Part shown: one piece after another, positions 14,942 through 26,900 of the stretch | Layout of the letters: the number at the start of each line of letters is the position of its first letter | How positions within the stretch are numbered: position 1 is the stretch's first letter | Assembly (NCBI RefSeq): GCF_000478275.1 | Contig: NZ_ASJB01000040.1 | Span: 1 to 32,316 of the forward strand | Direction: 5' to 3' | Length of the DNA: 32,316 bases | DNA from: Amycolatopsis orientalis DSM 40040 = KCTC 9412 | Lineage (GTDB): Bacteria > Actinomycetota > Actinomycetes > Mycobacteriales > Pseudonocardiaceae | Translations under genes and position numbers: made by a program | Notes under the pieces: model-generated | Seen by the model: only the letters and a program-made list of their open reading frames with translations | Told to the model about the DNA's origin: nothing | Database searches by the model: none

Positions 14942-17900
14942 GAGCCGATCGCCATCGTCGGCATGGGCTGCCGGTACCCCGGCGGGGTCCGCACGCCGGA
15001 GCAGCTGTGGGACCTGGTGCTGGCGGGCACCGACGCGGTCGGCGGGTTCCCCGAAGACCGTGCCTGGGAGCTCGACCAGCCGGGGTTCGCCCGGCTCGGC
15101 GGATTCGTCGACGACGCCTCCGGGTTCGATCCCGCGTTCTTCGGTATTTCCCCGCGTGAAGCGCTCGCGATGGACCCGCAGCAGCGACTGCTGCTGGAGA
15201 CCTCGTGGGAGGCCTTCGAGCGTGCGGGCATCGCCCCCGACGCGGTGTCGGGCGCGCGGATCGGTGTGTTCATGGGGACGAGCAGCCAGGACTACGCCGC
15301 GGTCCTGCGCGCCTCCGCCGAAGACACCGAGGGTCACCTGCTCACCGGCAACGCCGCCGCCGTGGTGTCCGGGCGGCTTTCGTACACCTTCGGCCTGGAG
15401 GGCCCCGCGGTCACGGTCGACACCGCCTGCTCGTCCTCGCTGGTCTCGATCCACCTCGCCGTGCAGGCCCTGCGCCGCCGCGAGTGCACGATGGCGCTGG
15501 CGGGCGGCGTGATGATCATGTCCACGCCCGGCGCGTTCCTGGAATTCTCCGCGCAAGGCGGGCTGGCCGCCGACGGCCGGTGCAAGGCGTTCGCCGAGGG
15601 CGCGGACGGCACGGGCTGGGGCGAAGGCGTCGGCGTGCTGTTGGTGGAGCGGTTGTCGGACGCGCGACGGCTCGGGCACCGGGTGCTGGCTGTGGTGCGT
15701 GGTTCCGCGGTGAACCAGGACGGTGCGTCGAACGGGTTGACGGCGCCGAATGGTCCTTCGCAGCAGCGGGTGATCCGCGCGGCGTTGGCCAGTGCCGGGC
15801 TCTCACCGTCCGATGTGGACGCTGTGGAGGCGCACGGTACGGGGACCGCGCTCGGTGATCCGATCGAGGCGCAGGCGTTGCTGGCGACGTACGGCCAGGA
15901 TCGTGACCGGCCGTTGTGGCTCGGTTCGGTGAAGTCGAACCTTGGACACACGCAGGCGGCCGCGGGTGTCGCGGGCGTGATCAAGATGGTCATGGCCCTG
16001 CGGCACGAAAAGCTGCCGAAGACACTGCACGCCGAACAGCCCTCGTCCCATGTGGACTGGACGGCGGGTGCGGTGGAGCTGCTGACCGAGGTTCAGGACT
16101 GGCCGGCTGGTGCCACTCCCCGCCGGGCGGGGGTGTCCGCGTTCGGCATGAGCGGGACCAACGCGCATGTGGTGGTCGAAGAGGCTCCGGCGGCCGAACC
16201 CGTCGTCACGGTGCCCGCGGCGGTGGCGCCCTGGGTGTTGTCGGCGAAGTCGGCGGACGCGCTGACCGAGACCGCCGCCCGGCTCGCCGACTTCGCCGTC
16301 GACCGTGACACCGCGGGCGTGGCTGCGGGGCTCGCTGGCCGTTCGGTGTTCGGGCATCGTGCGGTGCTCGTGGGCGAGGATCAGGCTGGTTTGGCGGCTG
16401 CGTTGGCTGCGGGTGAGCAGCCCGCGGGTGTGGTGCGGGGTTCTGGTTCGGGTGTTGAGCGTGTGGTCTTTGTGTTCCCTGGTCAGGGTTCGCAGTGGCT
16501 GGGTATGGCGTCGGCGCTGTTGAAGGAGAGCCCGGTTTTCGCGTCGCGCATGGAGGAATGCGACAGCGCTTTGCGGTCCTTTGTGGACTGGTCGTTGTTT
16601 GACGTGCTGGCCGACGAGACTGCGCTTAGCCGGGTTGATGTTGTTCAGCCGGTGTTGTGGTCGGTGATGGTGTCGCTGGCCGAGGTGTGGCGTTCGCTCG
16701 GCGTGATTCCTTCCGCCGTGGTGGGTCACTCTCAGGGTGAGATCGCGGCCGCGGTGGTGGCTGGCGGCTTGAGCCTGGAGGACGGGGCTCGGGTGGTGGC
16801 TTTGCGCAGCCAGGCCATCGCCGCCGAGCTGGCTGGTCTGGGCGGGATGTTGTCGGTGGCCGCGCCGGTGACCGAGGTCGGTGAGGGTGTGTCGATCGCC
16901 GCGGTGAATGGCCCGAACGCGGTGGTGCTGTCGGGTGACCCGGACGCACTCGCGAAGGCGAAGGCCCGGTATGAGGCCGAGGGCATCCGGGCCCGGTTGG
17001 TGGCGGTGGATTACGCGTCCCATTCCGCTCATGTCGAGCGGATCGAGACACAGCTGGCGGAGTTGCTCGCCCCGGTATCCCCGCGGACGGGTGAGGTTCC
17101 GTTCTATTCCACTGTGGACTCTCGGTGGCTGGACACCGCGGAGTTGACGGGTGGCTACTGGTATCGGAACCTGCGTCAGACGGTGCGGTTCGCGGACGCG
17201 GTGGAAACGCTGGCTGCCGAGGGGCAGCAGATGTTCGTGGAGGTCAGCGCTCATCCGGTGCTGACGATGGCGATCGAGGACACCGTCGATGTTCCGGTGG
17301 TCGGCACACTTCGCCGCGACGAGGGCGGCCTGGAGCGGTTCCTGCTCTCCGCGGGGGAGGCGTTCTGCCATGGCGCCGATGTCGACTGGCGGGGCCTGCT
17401 GGGCAAGGCCGGGACGGTTCCTGAAGACCTGCCCACGTATCCGTTCCAGCACGAGCGCTACTGGCCGACGAGTTCGCCCGCGCTGCACGGCGACGTCGCC
17501 GGGGCCGGGCTCGGCGCCATGGGACAGCACCCGTTGCTCCGCGCCGTGGTCGAAGTGGCCGGGGGCGACGAGGTCCTGCTCACCGGACGGCTTTCGCTGA
17601 GCACCCACCCCTGGCTGGGCGAGCACGTGGTGCTGGGGCGGGTGTTCCTGCCGGGCACCGCCTTCGTGGAACTGGCGGTACAGGCGGGTGACCGCGTGGG
17701 CTGCGCCAGGGTCGAGGAGCTGACGGTCGAGGTGCCGTTGGTGCTGCCCGCGACCGGCGGTGTCCAGGTGCAACTCGTGGTCGGCGCGGCCGACGAGGCG
17801 GGGACGCGTGGCCTGGTCTTCTACTCCCGGGAAGAAGAGGGGATGCCGTGGACGCGGCACGCCTCGGGCGCCCTCTCACCGGACCCGGGCACGGCCGAGG

Positions 17901-20900
17901 GCCTGCACACCTGGCCGCCCGCGAACGCCGAACCGGTCGACATCGACGGCCTGTACGCCGGACTCGCGAGTGTCGGACTCGAGTACGGTCCGGTCTTCCG
18001 CGGCTTGCGTGCGGTGTGGGAGCGCGGGGACGAGGTGTTCGCCGAGGTCGAGCTGCCGCGTGAGGAGCACGCAGGCGCGGGTGACTTCGGACTGCATCCC
18101 GCGCTGCTCGACGCCGGCCTCCACGCACTGGGCGCGGTGTCGTTCGGCGGTGGCGGGGCATATCTGCCGTTCTCCTGGGCCGGGGTGTCCCTCCACGCGA
18201 CCGGCGCACCGGCGTTGCGGATCCGGCTGACCCGGCACGCGGGAGACAGCGTGTCACTCCTCGCTGCCGACGGCGCCGGGAATCCCGTCGCCGCGGTCGA
18301 GTCACTGGCACTGCGGCCCGCGTCGGCGACGGGCGCCGGACGGTCGAAGAACCTGTTCCGGGTCGCCTGGGAAACACTCCCGCTGCCCGACGCCGAGTTC
18401 GCCGCACTGCCGGAGTACGCGGAACTGGCCGACGGCGAGCCCGTGCCGGACACCGTCCTCCTGCACTGTGAAGGCGTCGAAGGTGATCCACATCGGACTG
18501 TCCACAAGGCACTCACGGTGGTGCAGGACTGGCTGTCACAGGAGCGGTTCGCGGGCTCGCGGCTGGTCTTCGTGACCAAGGGCGCGATCGCGGCGGCCCC
18601 CGGTGAGGACGTGCCGGACACCGCTTCGGCGGCGGTCTGGGGCTTGGTGCGCTCCGCGCGTTCGGAGAACCCCGGCCGCTTCGCGCTGGCCGACGTCACC
18701 GATCCCGCCGATCTCGGCTTGCTCGCCGCGGCGCTGTCCACCGGTGAGCCCGAACTGGCCGTGCGGGACGGCGTGGTGCTCGTGCCACGTCTGACACGTG
18801 TCGTCCAGGGCGAAGTGCCGCAGGGAGTCGGCGGGGACGGCACCGTGCTGATCACCGGCGGTACCGGCAACCTGGGCGGACTGGTGGCCCGGCACCTCGT
18901 CACCGAACACGGCGTGCGTCACCTGCTCCTGCTCAGCCGGCGCGGGTCTGCCGCCGACGGAGCGAGCGAGCTGGCCGACGAACTGACCGGACTGGGCGCC
19001 GAGGTCGAGGTGACCGCTTGCGACGTCGCCGACCGCGAGCAGCTCGCCGCCGTCCTGCGCGGACTGGACCGGCCGCTGACCGGTGTCGTGCACACCGCGG
19101 GCGCGCTGGACGACGGACTCGTCGACACATTGACCCCGGAGCGCGTCAGCGCCACCCTGCGGTCCAAAGTGGACTCCGCGGTACACCTCGACGAGCTGAC
19201 CCGTGACCATGACCTGGCCCTGTTCGTGGTGTTTTCGGGAGCCGCGGGGGTCTTCGGCGCCGCCGGGCAAGCGGGCTACGCCGCCGCCAACGTCTTCCTG
19301 GACGCGCTGGCCCATCGGCGGCGCGCCGCCGGGCTCCCGGCCACCTCACTGGCGTGGGGCCTCTGGTCGCGGCTCGGTGGCATCACCGGGCATCTCGGCG
19401 AAGCCGATGTAGCACGGCTCAGCCGTGACGGCGTCGAGGGCCTGAGTGAAGCCGAAGGGCTCGAGTTGTTCGACGCGGCACTGGCCGCGGACGAACCGCT
19501 GCTGGTCCCGATCCGGCTTCAGACCGACGGCCTGCGCGGCGCGAAGACCGAGGTCCCGCGGTTGCTGCACGGCCTGGCCGGTATCCGGCCGGGGCGCGGC
19601 AAGGCCGTGGCAGGCACCGGGCTCGGCGACGCGACCCTGCGGCAACGGCTCGCCGCGCTGTCCGAGTCCGACGCCGAACGCGTCCTGCTCGACCTAGTCC
19701 GCACCGAAGCCGCCGCAGTCCTCGGTTACCGCTCAGCCGAGGCGATCGAAGCCGATCGCGCGTTCCGCGAGCTGGGTTTCGATTCGCTCACCGGCGTCGA
19801 CCTCCGCAACCGGCTCAAGGCCGTAACCGGGGTGCGGCTGCCGGCGACGGCGGTCTTCGACCACCCCGCGCCCGCCGTGCTGGCGCGGTTCCTGCTCGGT
19901 GAGCTGGCCGGTTCGACCCCGGCCGAACGGCCGGCGCCGACCAGGGTGAAGGCGGACGACGAGCCGATCGCCATCATCGGCATCGGGTGCCGTTTCCCCG
20001 GCGGGGTGGCTTCGCCGGAGGACCTCTGGGAGCTGCTGACCGCCGAGACCGACGCGGTCGGCGGATTTCCCGCGGACCGCGGCTGGAGCACCACCGCGGA
20101 CGAGTCCTACGCGCCCCAAGGCGGATTCCTCTACGACGCCGCCCAGTTCGACCCCGGCCTGTTCGGCATTTCGCCGCGGGAAGCGCTGGCGATGGATCCG
20201 CAGCAGCGAGTGCTGCTGGAGACCGCTTGGGAGGCGTTCGAACGCGCCGGGATCACCCCGGCCCAGGTCCGGGGCAGCCAGACCGGTGTGTTCGTGGGCG
20301 CCGCGGCACAGGGCTACGCGGTGGGCGCCGAGGCACCCGACGGAGTGCAGGGCCACGTGCTGACCGGCACCACGCCCAGCGTCGCGTCCGGACGGATCGC
20401 CTACAGCTTCGGGCTGGGAGGCCCGGCGATCACCGTCGACACGGCTTGTTCCTCCTCGCTGGTGGCACTGCATCTGGCCGCACAGGCACTCCGCAAGGAC
20501 GAATGCGAACTCGCCTTGGTGGGCGGGGTCACCATCATGTCCACCCCGAACGCGTTCGAGGAGTTCGGCGCACAGGGCGGGCTCGCGGCGGACGGCCGCT
20601 GCAAGCCGTTCGCCGACGCCGCCGACGGCACCGGATGGGGCGAAGGCGCGGGCATGCTGCTCGTCGAGCGGCTGTCGGACGCGCAGCGCCGCGGCCACCG
20701 GGTGCTGGCCGTGATCCGCGGCAGCGCCATCAACTCCGACGGCGCCTCGAACGGGCTGACCGCGCCCAACGGCCCGTCACAGCAGCGGGTGATCCGCGCC
20801 GCCCTCGCGAGTGCCGGACTGGAACCGTCCGAAGTGGACGCTGTCGAGGCACACGGCACCGGCACCGCGCTGGGTGACCCGATCGAGGCACAGGCGTTGC

Positions 20901-23900
20901 TGGCGACCTACGGCCAGGACCGGGAAGAGTCGTTGTGGCTCGGGTCGGTCAAGTCCAACCTCGGGCACACCCAGGCCGCGGCGGGGATGGCCGGGGTGAT
21001 CAAGATGGTCATGGCCCTGCACCACGGCGTCCTGCCCAAGACGCTGCACGTGGACGCGCCGTCGACACAGGTGGACTGGTCCGCCGGCGCGGTGGAACTG
21101 CTCACGGACGCCCGCGCGTGGCCGGACACCGGACGTCCCCGGCGGGCGGGTGTCTCCTCCTTCGGGATCAGCGGGACGAACGCGCACACGATCCTCGAAC
21201 AGGCCCCGGCCGCCGGGCCCGCCGCCGCCCCGCGGCTGCCCTCGGTGGTGCCGTTCGTGCTGTCCGGCAAGACCGCCGCGGCCTTGCGAGGGCAGGCCGC
21301 GCGGTTGTTGTCCCTTGAGGACAGTGAACTCGCGGACGTGGCCTTCTCGCTGGCGACGACGCGGTCGGCGTTGGAACACCGCGCCGTGGCGCTCGGCGCG
21401 AATCGGGACGAACTGCTGACCGCGCTCACCGCTCTGGCCGCAGGTACCTCTTCGGCCGACGTGGTCACCGGGGCGGTTTCCGGTGGGCGGTTGGCGTTCT
21501 TGTTCGCTGGTCAGGGTTCTCAGCGGCTTGGTATGGGTGCTGAGTTGTATGCGGAGTTCCCGGTTTTCGCTGAGGCGTTTGATGCGGCGTGCGAGTTCTT
21601 GCCGCCGTTGGGTGATCTTGGTCGGACGGAGTTCGCGCAGCCTGCGTTGTTCGCTCTTGAGGTTGCGTTGTACCGGCTTGTCGAGTCGTGGGGTGTGCGT
21701 CCCGATTTCCTGTTGGGCCATTCGATTGGTGAGATCGCGGCTGCGCATGTTGCCGGGGTGTTCTCGTTGGAGGATGCCGGGAAGTTGGTGTCGGCTCGCG
21801 GTCGGTTGATGCAGGCGTCGCCCGCTGGTGGGGTGATGGTCGCTATTGAGGCGGCCGAGGACGAGTTCGTGCCGACGTCCGAGTTCGGTATCGCGGCGGT
21901 GAACGGTCCGAATTCGGTGGTGATTTCGGGCGTGGAGTCGGTGGTTTCCCGGATTGCTGGGGAGTTCGCGGCGAGGGGGCGTAAGACGAAGCGTCTTGAG
22001 GTGAGTCATGCGTTCCATTCGCCGTTGATGGAGCCGATGCTCGCCGAGTTCGCCGAGGTTCTCGACGGGATCACGTTCGCCGCACCGCGGATCCCGGTGG
22101 TGTCCACTGTGTCCGGTGGGCTGACCGCGGACTTGACGTCGCCGCAGTACTGGCTCGATCACGTGCGCCAGGCAGTGCGTTTCGCCGACGGCGTGAAAGC
22201 TCTTGCCGCTGAGGGTGTGACGTCGTTTGTCGAGTTGGGCCCGGACGGTGTGTTGAGCGGACTGGCGCAGGGTTGTCTTCCCGACGCTGAGGCGTTGTTC
22301 GTGCCGTTGCTCCGCGGTGACCGGCCTGAGGTCCGCACCGCGATGACGGCGCTCGGCGCGCTGCACACCCGCGGTATCGCGGTCGACTGGACCGCGCTGG
22401 TCAACGGAAACCCGGTGGACCTGCCCACCTACGCCTTCCAGCGCGACCGCTTCTGGCTGGAACTGGGCAGCGCTCCCGCGTCCCCGATGGACGAAGTCGA
22501 CGCGGCGTTCTGGGACGCGGTGGAGCGCGAGGACCTGGAGTCGCTGTCGAAGTCCCTGGCGCTCGAAGCCGGACAGCCCTTGGGCAGCTTTGTGTCATCG
22601 CTTTCGGCGTGGCGTCAGCGGCGTCGTGAATCTTCTGTGGTCGAGGGTTGGCGGTACCGGGTGGAATGGGTTCCGGTTCCGGTTCCTGAGGCTCGGCCGG
22701 AGGGCGAGTGGCTGGTGCTGTCGCCGGTCCCGCTGGCTGAAGGTGACGTTCTCACAGGTCTTGGCGAGGTTGTCGTCGTCGACCGCGCGGACCAGTCCGC
22801 GTTGACGGAATTGTTGGCAGCCGGTCGTTTCACTGGCGTCGTGTCCTGTTTGGACGCCGCATCGACGCTGACAGTGGTGCGGGCGGCCGTGGGTACCGGT
22901 GTCAAGGTGTGGGCGGTGACGCGGGGTGCGGTGTCGGTCGGTCGTGATGACCGGTTGTCGGCCCCGGAGCAGGCGCAGGTATGGGGCTTGGGCCGGGTCG
23001 CGGCACTGGAGCATCCGGAGGTGTGGGGCGGGCTGATCGACCTGCCCGCCGCGGGTGACGACCGGGTGCTGGGTGTATTGACGGGGACTGAGGACCAGGT
23101 CGCGGTGCGGGCGTCCGGCGTGTTCGCGCGCCGTCTGGTGCGAGCGGCGGCGGCCGGTGAAGAACCGTGGGCTTTCAGTGGCACCGCTCTGGTGACCGGT
23201 GGCACGGGTGCTTTGGGTGCTCAGGTGGCGCGGTGGCTGGCTCAGCGTGGTGTCGAGCATCTGGTGCTGGTCAGTCGCCGCGGAGCGGCATCGCCGGGGG
23301 CGGAAGATCTGGCCGCGGAGTTGCGGGAGTCGGGCGTCGAGGTCACGGTGGCGGCCTGTGATGTGGCCGATCGTGCGGCGGTGGCCGAACTGGTCGGCGG
23401 GCTCACGGATCTGTCGGTGGTGGTTCACGCGGCGGGTGTCGCGCAGTCGACTCCGCTGGCGGACTGCGGTGAGGAAGAGTTCCGTGCGGTGGTCGCGGGC
23501 AAGGTAGCCGGTGCGGTCAACCTGCACGAGCTGACCGAGGGTCTTGACGCGTTCATCGTGTTCTCGTCGATCGCGGCGACGTGGGGCAGCGGTGGCCAGT
23601 CTGGCTACGCGGCGGGCAATGCGTTCCTTGACGCACTGATCGAACAGCGTCGTGCCGATGGTCTTCCTGGCCTGTCGGTGGCGTGGGGCCCCTGGGCCGA
23701 AGCAGGTATGGCAGTCGGAGAAGCAGGTGCGCAGCTCGCCAAGCGTGGTCTGACGGCGTTGGCGCCGGAGCGGGCGTTGGCGGCGTTGGAAGGTGCGCAA
23801 CACGACACCACGGTCACTGTGGCCGACGTCGATTGGGCTCGCTTCGCGCCGGTGTTCACCTCGCGGCGACCCAGCCCCCTCCTCGCCGAGTTGCCGGAAG

Positions 23901-26900
23901 CGGCGAGCACTGAGGTCGAAACCCTCACCTCTGGACTGCGGGAGGAACTCGCCCGGCTGGACCGCGCCGGGCAGCTGGCGACCCTACTGGACCTGGTGCG
24001 CACCGAGGCCGCCGTCGTGCTCGGGTACACCGGTCCGGACGACGTCGAGCCGAACCGTGCCTTCCGTGAACTGGGCTTCGACTCGCTCACCGCGGTGGAA
24101 CTGCGCAACCGGATGGTCCCGGCGGTCGGGCTCGACCTGCCGACCACCCTGGTCTTCGACTACCCCAACCCCCTCGCCCTCGCGGGACATCTGCTCGACG
24201 AGCTGATCGGCGGCCTGGCCGAGGAGGCCGCCGAGCGGTCCGTCATGGTGGACGGCGAGCCGATCGCGATCGTCGGGATGGCCTGCCGGTTCCCCGGCGC
24301 GGTGGAGAACCCGGAGCAGCTCTGGCAGCTGGTCGCGGACGGGGTGGACGCCGTCGGCGACTTCCCGTCGGACCGAGGCTGGGATCTGGAGACGCTCTAC
24401 CACCCCGATCCGGAGAACCCTGGCACCACCTACACCCGCGACGGCGCCTTCCTCGACACGGCCGCGCACTTCGATCCGGCGTTCTTCGACATCTCGCCGC
24501 GGGAAGCGCTGGCGATGGACCCGCAGCAGCGGCTCCTGCTGGAGACGTCGTGGGAGGCCTTCGAACGCGCGGGGATCGACCCGGCATCCGTCCGGGGCAG
24601 CCGGACCGGCGTGTTCGTCGGTTCCAACGGGCAGGACTACCTGGTGGTGCTGGCCGGTGCCGAGGACAGCCACGACGGCCACCTCGGCACGGGCAACTCG
24701 GCCAGCGTGATGTCCGGCCGCGTCGCCTACACCTTCGGGCTGGAAGGCCCGGCGGTCACCGTCGACACCGCCTGTTCGTCTTCGCTGGTGGCCCTGCACT
24801 GGGCCGTGCAGTCCCTGCGCAGCGGTGAGTGCGAGATGGCCCTCGCCGGCGGGGTCACGGTGATGTCCACCCCGGGCGCGTTCGTCGAGTTCAGCGCCCA
24901 GCGCGGGCTGGCGGCCGACGGCCGGTGCAAGGCGTTCGCCGACGGCGCCGACGGAACGGGCTGGGGCGAAGGTATCGGCATGCTCCTGGTCGAGCGGCTG
25001 TCGGACGCCCGGCGCAAGGGACATCAGGTACTGGCCGTGGTGCGGGGCAGCGCGGTGAACCAGGATGGCGCGTCGAACGGGCTGACCGCGCCGAACGGTC
25101 CTTCGCAGCAGCGGGTGATCCGCGCGGCGCTGGCCGACGCCGGATTGCGACCGTCCGAAGTGGACGTTGTGGAGGCGCACGGCACGGGGACCTCGCTGGG
25201 TGACCCGATCGAGGCGCAAGCGTTGCTGGCGACGTACGGGCAGGATCGCGAGGAGCCGTTGTGGCTCGGGTCGGTCAAGTCCAATGTCGGTCACACCCAG
25301 GCCGCGGCCGGGGTGGCGGGCGTGATCAAGATGGTCATGGCCATGCGGCACGGTGTGCTGCCGAAGACCCTGCACGTGGACGCGCCGTCGGCACAGGTGG
25401 ACTGGTCCGCGGGCGCGGTCGAGCTGCTCACCGAAGCCCGCGACTGGGCGGAAAACGGGCATCCCCGCCGGGCCGCGGTGTCCTCGTTCGGGTTCAGCGG
25501 GACGAACGCCCACACCATCCTGGAGCAGGCACCCGCCGAGGCGGCCGTCACGCCGCCGGTCACGAGGACTCCGTCTGTCCTCCCGCTGGTGGTGACGGGC
25601 AAGTCGGCCGCGGCCGTGCGGGCACAGGCGGGAAGGCTGGCCGCGGCCATGGAGCAGGGCACGGATTCGCTGCTCGACCTGGCGTACTCGCTCGTCTCTT
25701 CGCGGGCGTCGTGGGAACACCGGGCCGTCGTCGTCGCCGAGGACCGGTCCGCCGCTTCGCGTGCCTTGCACGGCTTGGCCGAGGGCGGCACCGACGCTTC
25801 GGTGGTGGAGGGCACCCCGGTCGGCGGGAAGCTGGCCTACCTGTTCACCGGTCAAGGCGCCCAGCGGCTCGGGATGGGACGCGAGCTGTGCACCGAGTTC
25901 CCCGTGTTCGCCGAGGCTTTCGACGCGGCTTGCGCCCAGTTCGACCGGTACCTGGACAAGCCGTTGCGGGACGTGGTGTTCGGCGAGCCCGAGCTGCTGG
26001 ACCAGACCGTCTACACACAGGCGGCCTTGTTCGCCGTCGAGACCGCGCTGTTCCGGCTGTTGGAGTCGTGGGGAATCCGGCCGGACTTCCTGCTGGGCCA
26101 CTCGCTCGGTGAACTCGTCGCCGCGCACGTGGCCGGCGTGTTCTCCCTCGCCGACGCCTGCGAGCTGGTCGCGGCCCGCGGCGCCCTGATGCAGGCGCTG
26201 CCGGTGGGCATCGGCGCCATGGTCGCCCTGGAGGCCACCGAGGACGAGGCGCTGGTGCAGGTGAAGAGCGCCGTGGGCGCGGTGGACCTCGCCGCCGTCA
26301 ACGGGCCGCGGTCCGTGGTGATCTCGGGTGAGGTGGCCGCGGTGCTGCGGATCGCGGACGAGTTCTCCGCGCAGGGACGCAAGACCAAGCGCCTGCCGGT
26401 CAGTCACGCCTTCCACTCGCCGTTGATGGAGCCGATGCTCGCGGACTGGGAGAAGGTCCTCAATGGACTGACCTTCCACGAGCCGCGTATCCCGATCGTG
26501 TCCAATGTGTCCGGTTCCGTCACCGGCGAACAGGCCACGCCCGCGTACTGGGTCACTCACGTGCGGGAAGCTGTCCGCTTCCTCAACGGTGTGGAGACGC
26601 TCGCCGCGCACGGCGTGACGAAGTTCGTCGAGCTGGGACCGGACGGCGTGCTGACCGCGATGGCACAGGGTTGCCTGCCGGATTCGGACGCGGTGTTCCG
26701 GTCCGTGGTGCGGGGCGACCGGCCGGAAGCGCAGAGCGCGATCACGGCGTTGGCGGGGTTGTGCGTCGACGGCTCCACAGTGGACTGGGAGACGGTGTTC
26801 GAGGGCACCGGTGCCAGGAAGGTCGACTTGCCGACCTACGCCTTCCAGCGCGCGCCCTTCTGGCTGGAGACCACCTCCTTCAGCGGCAAGGCGGAACCCG

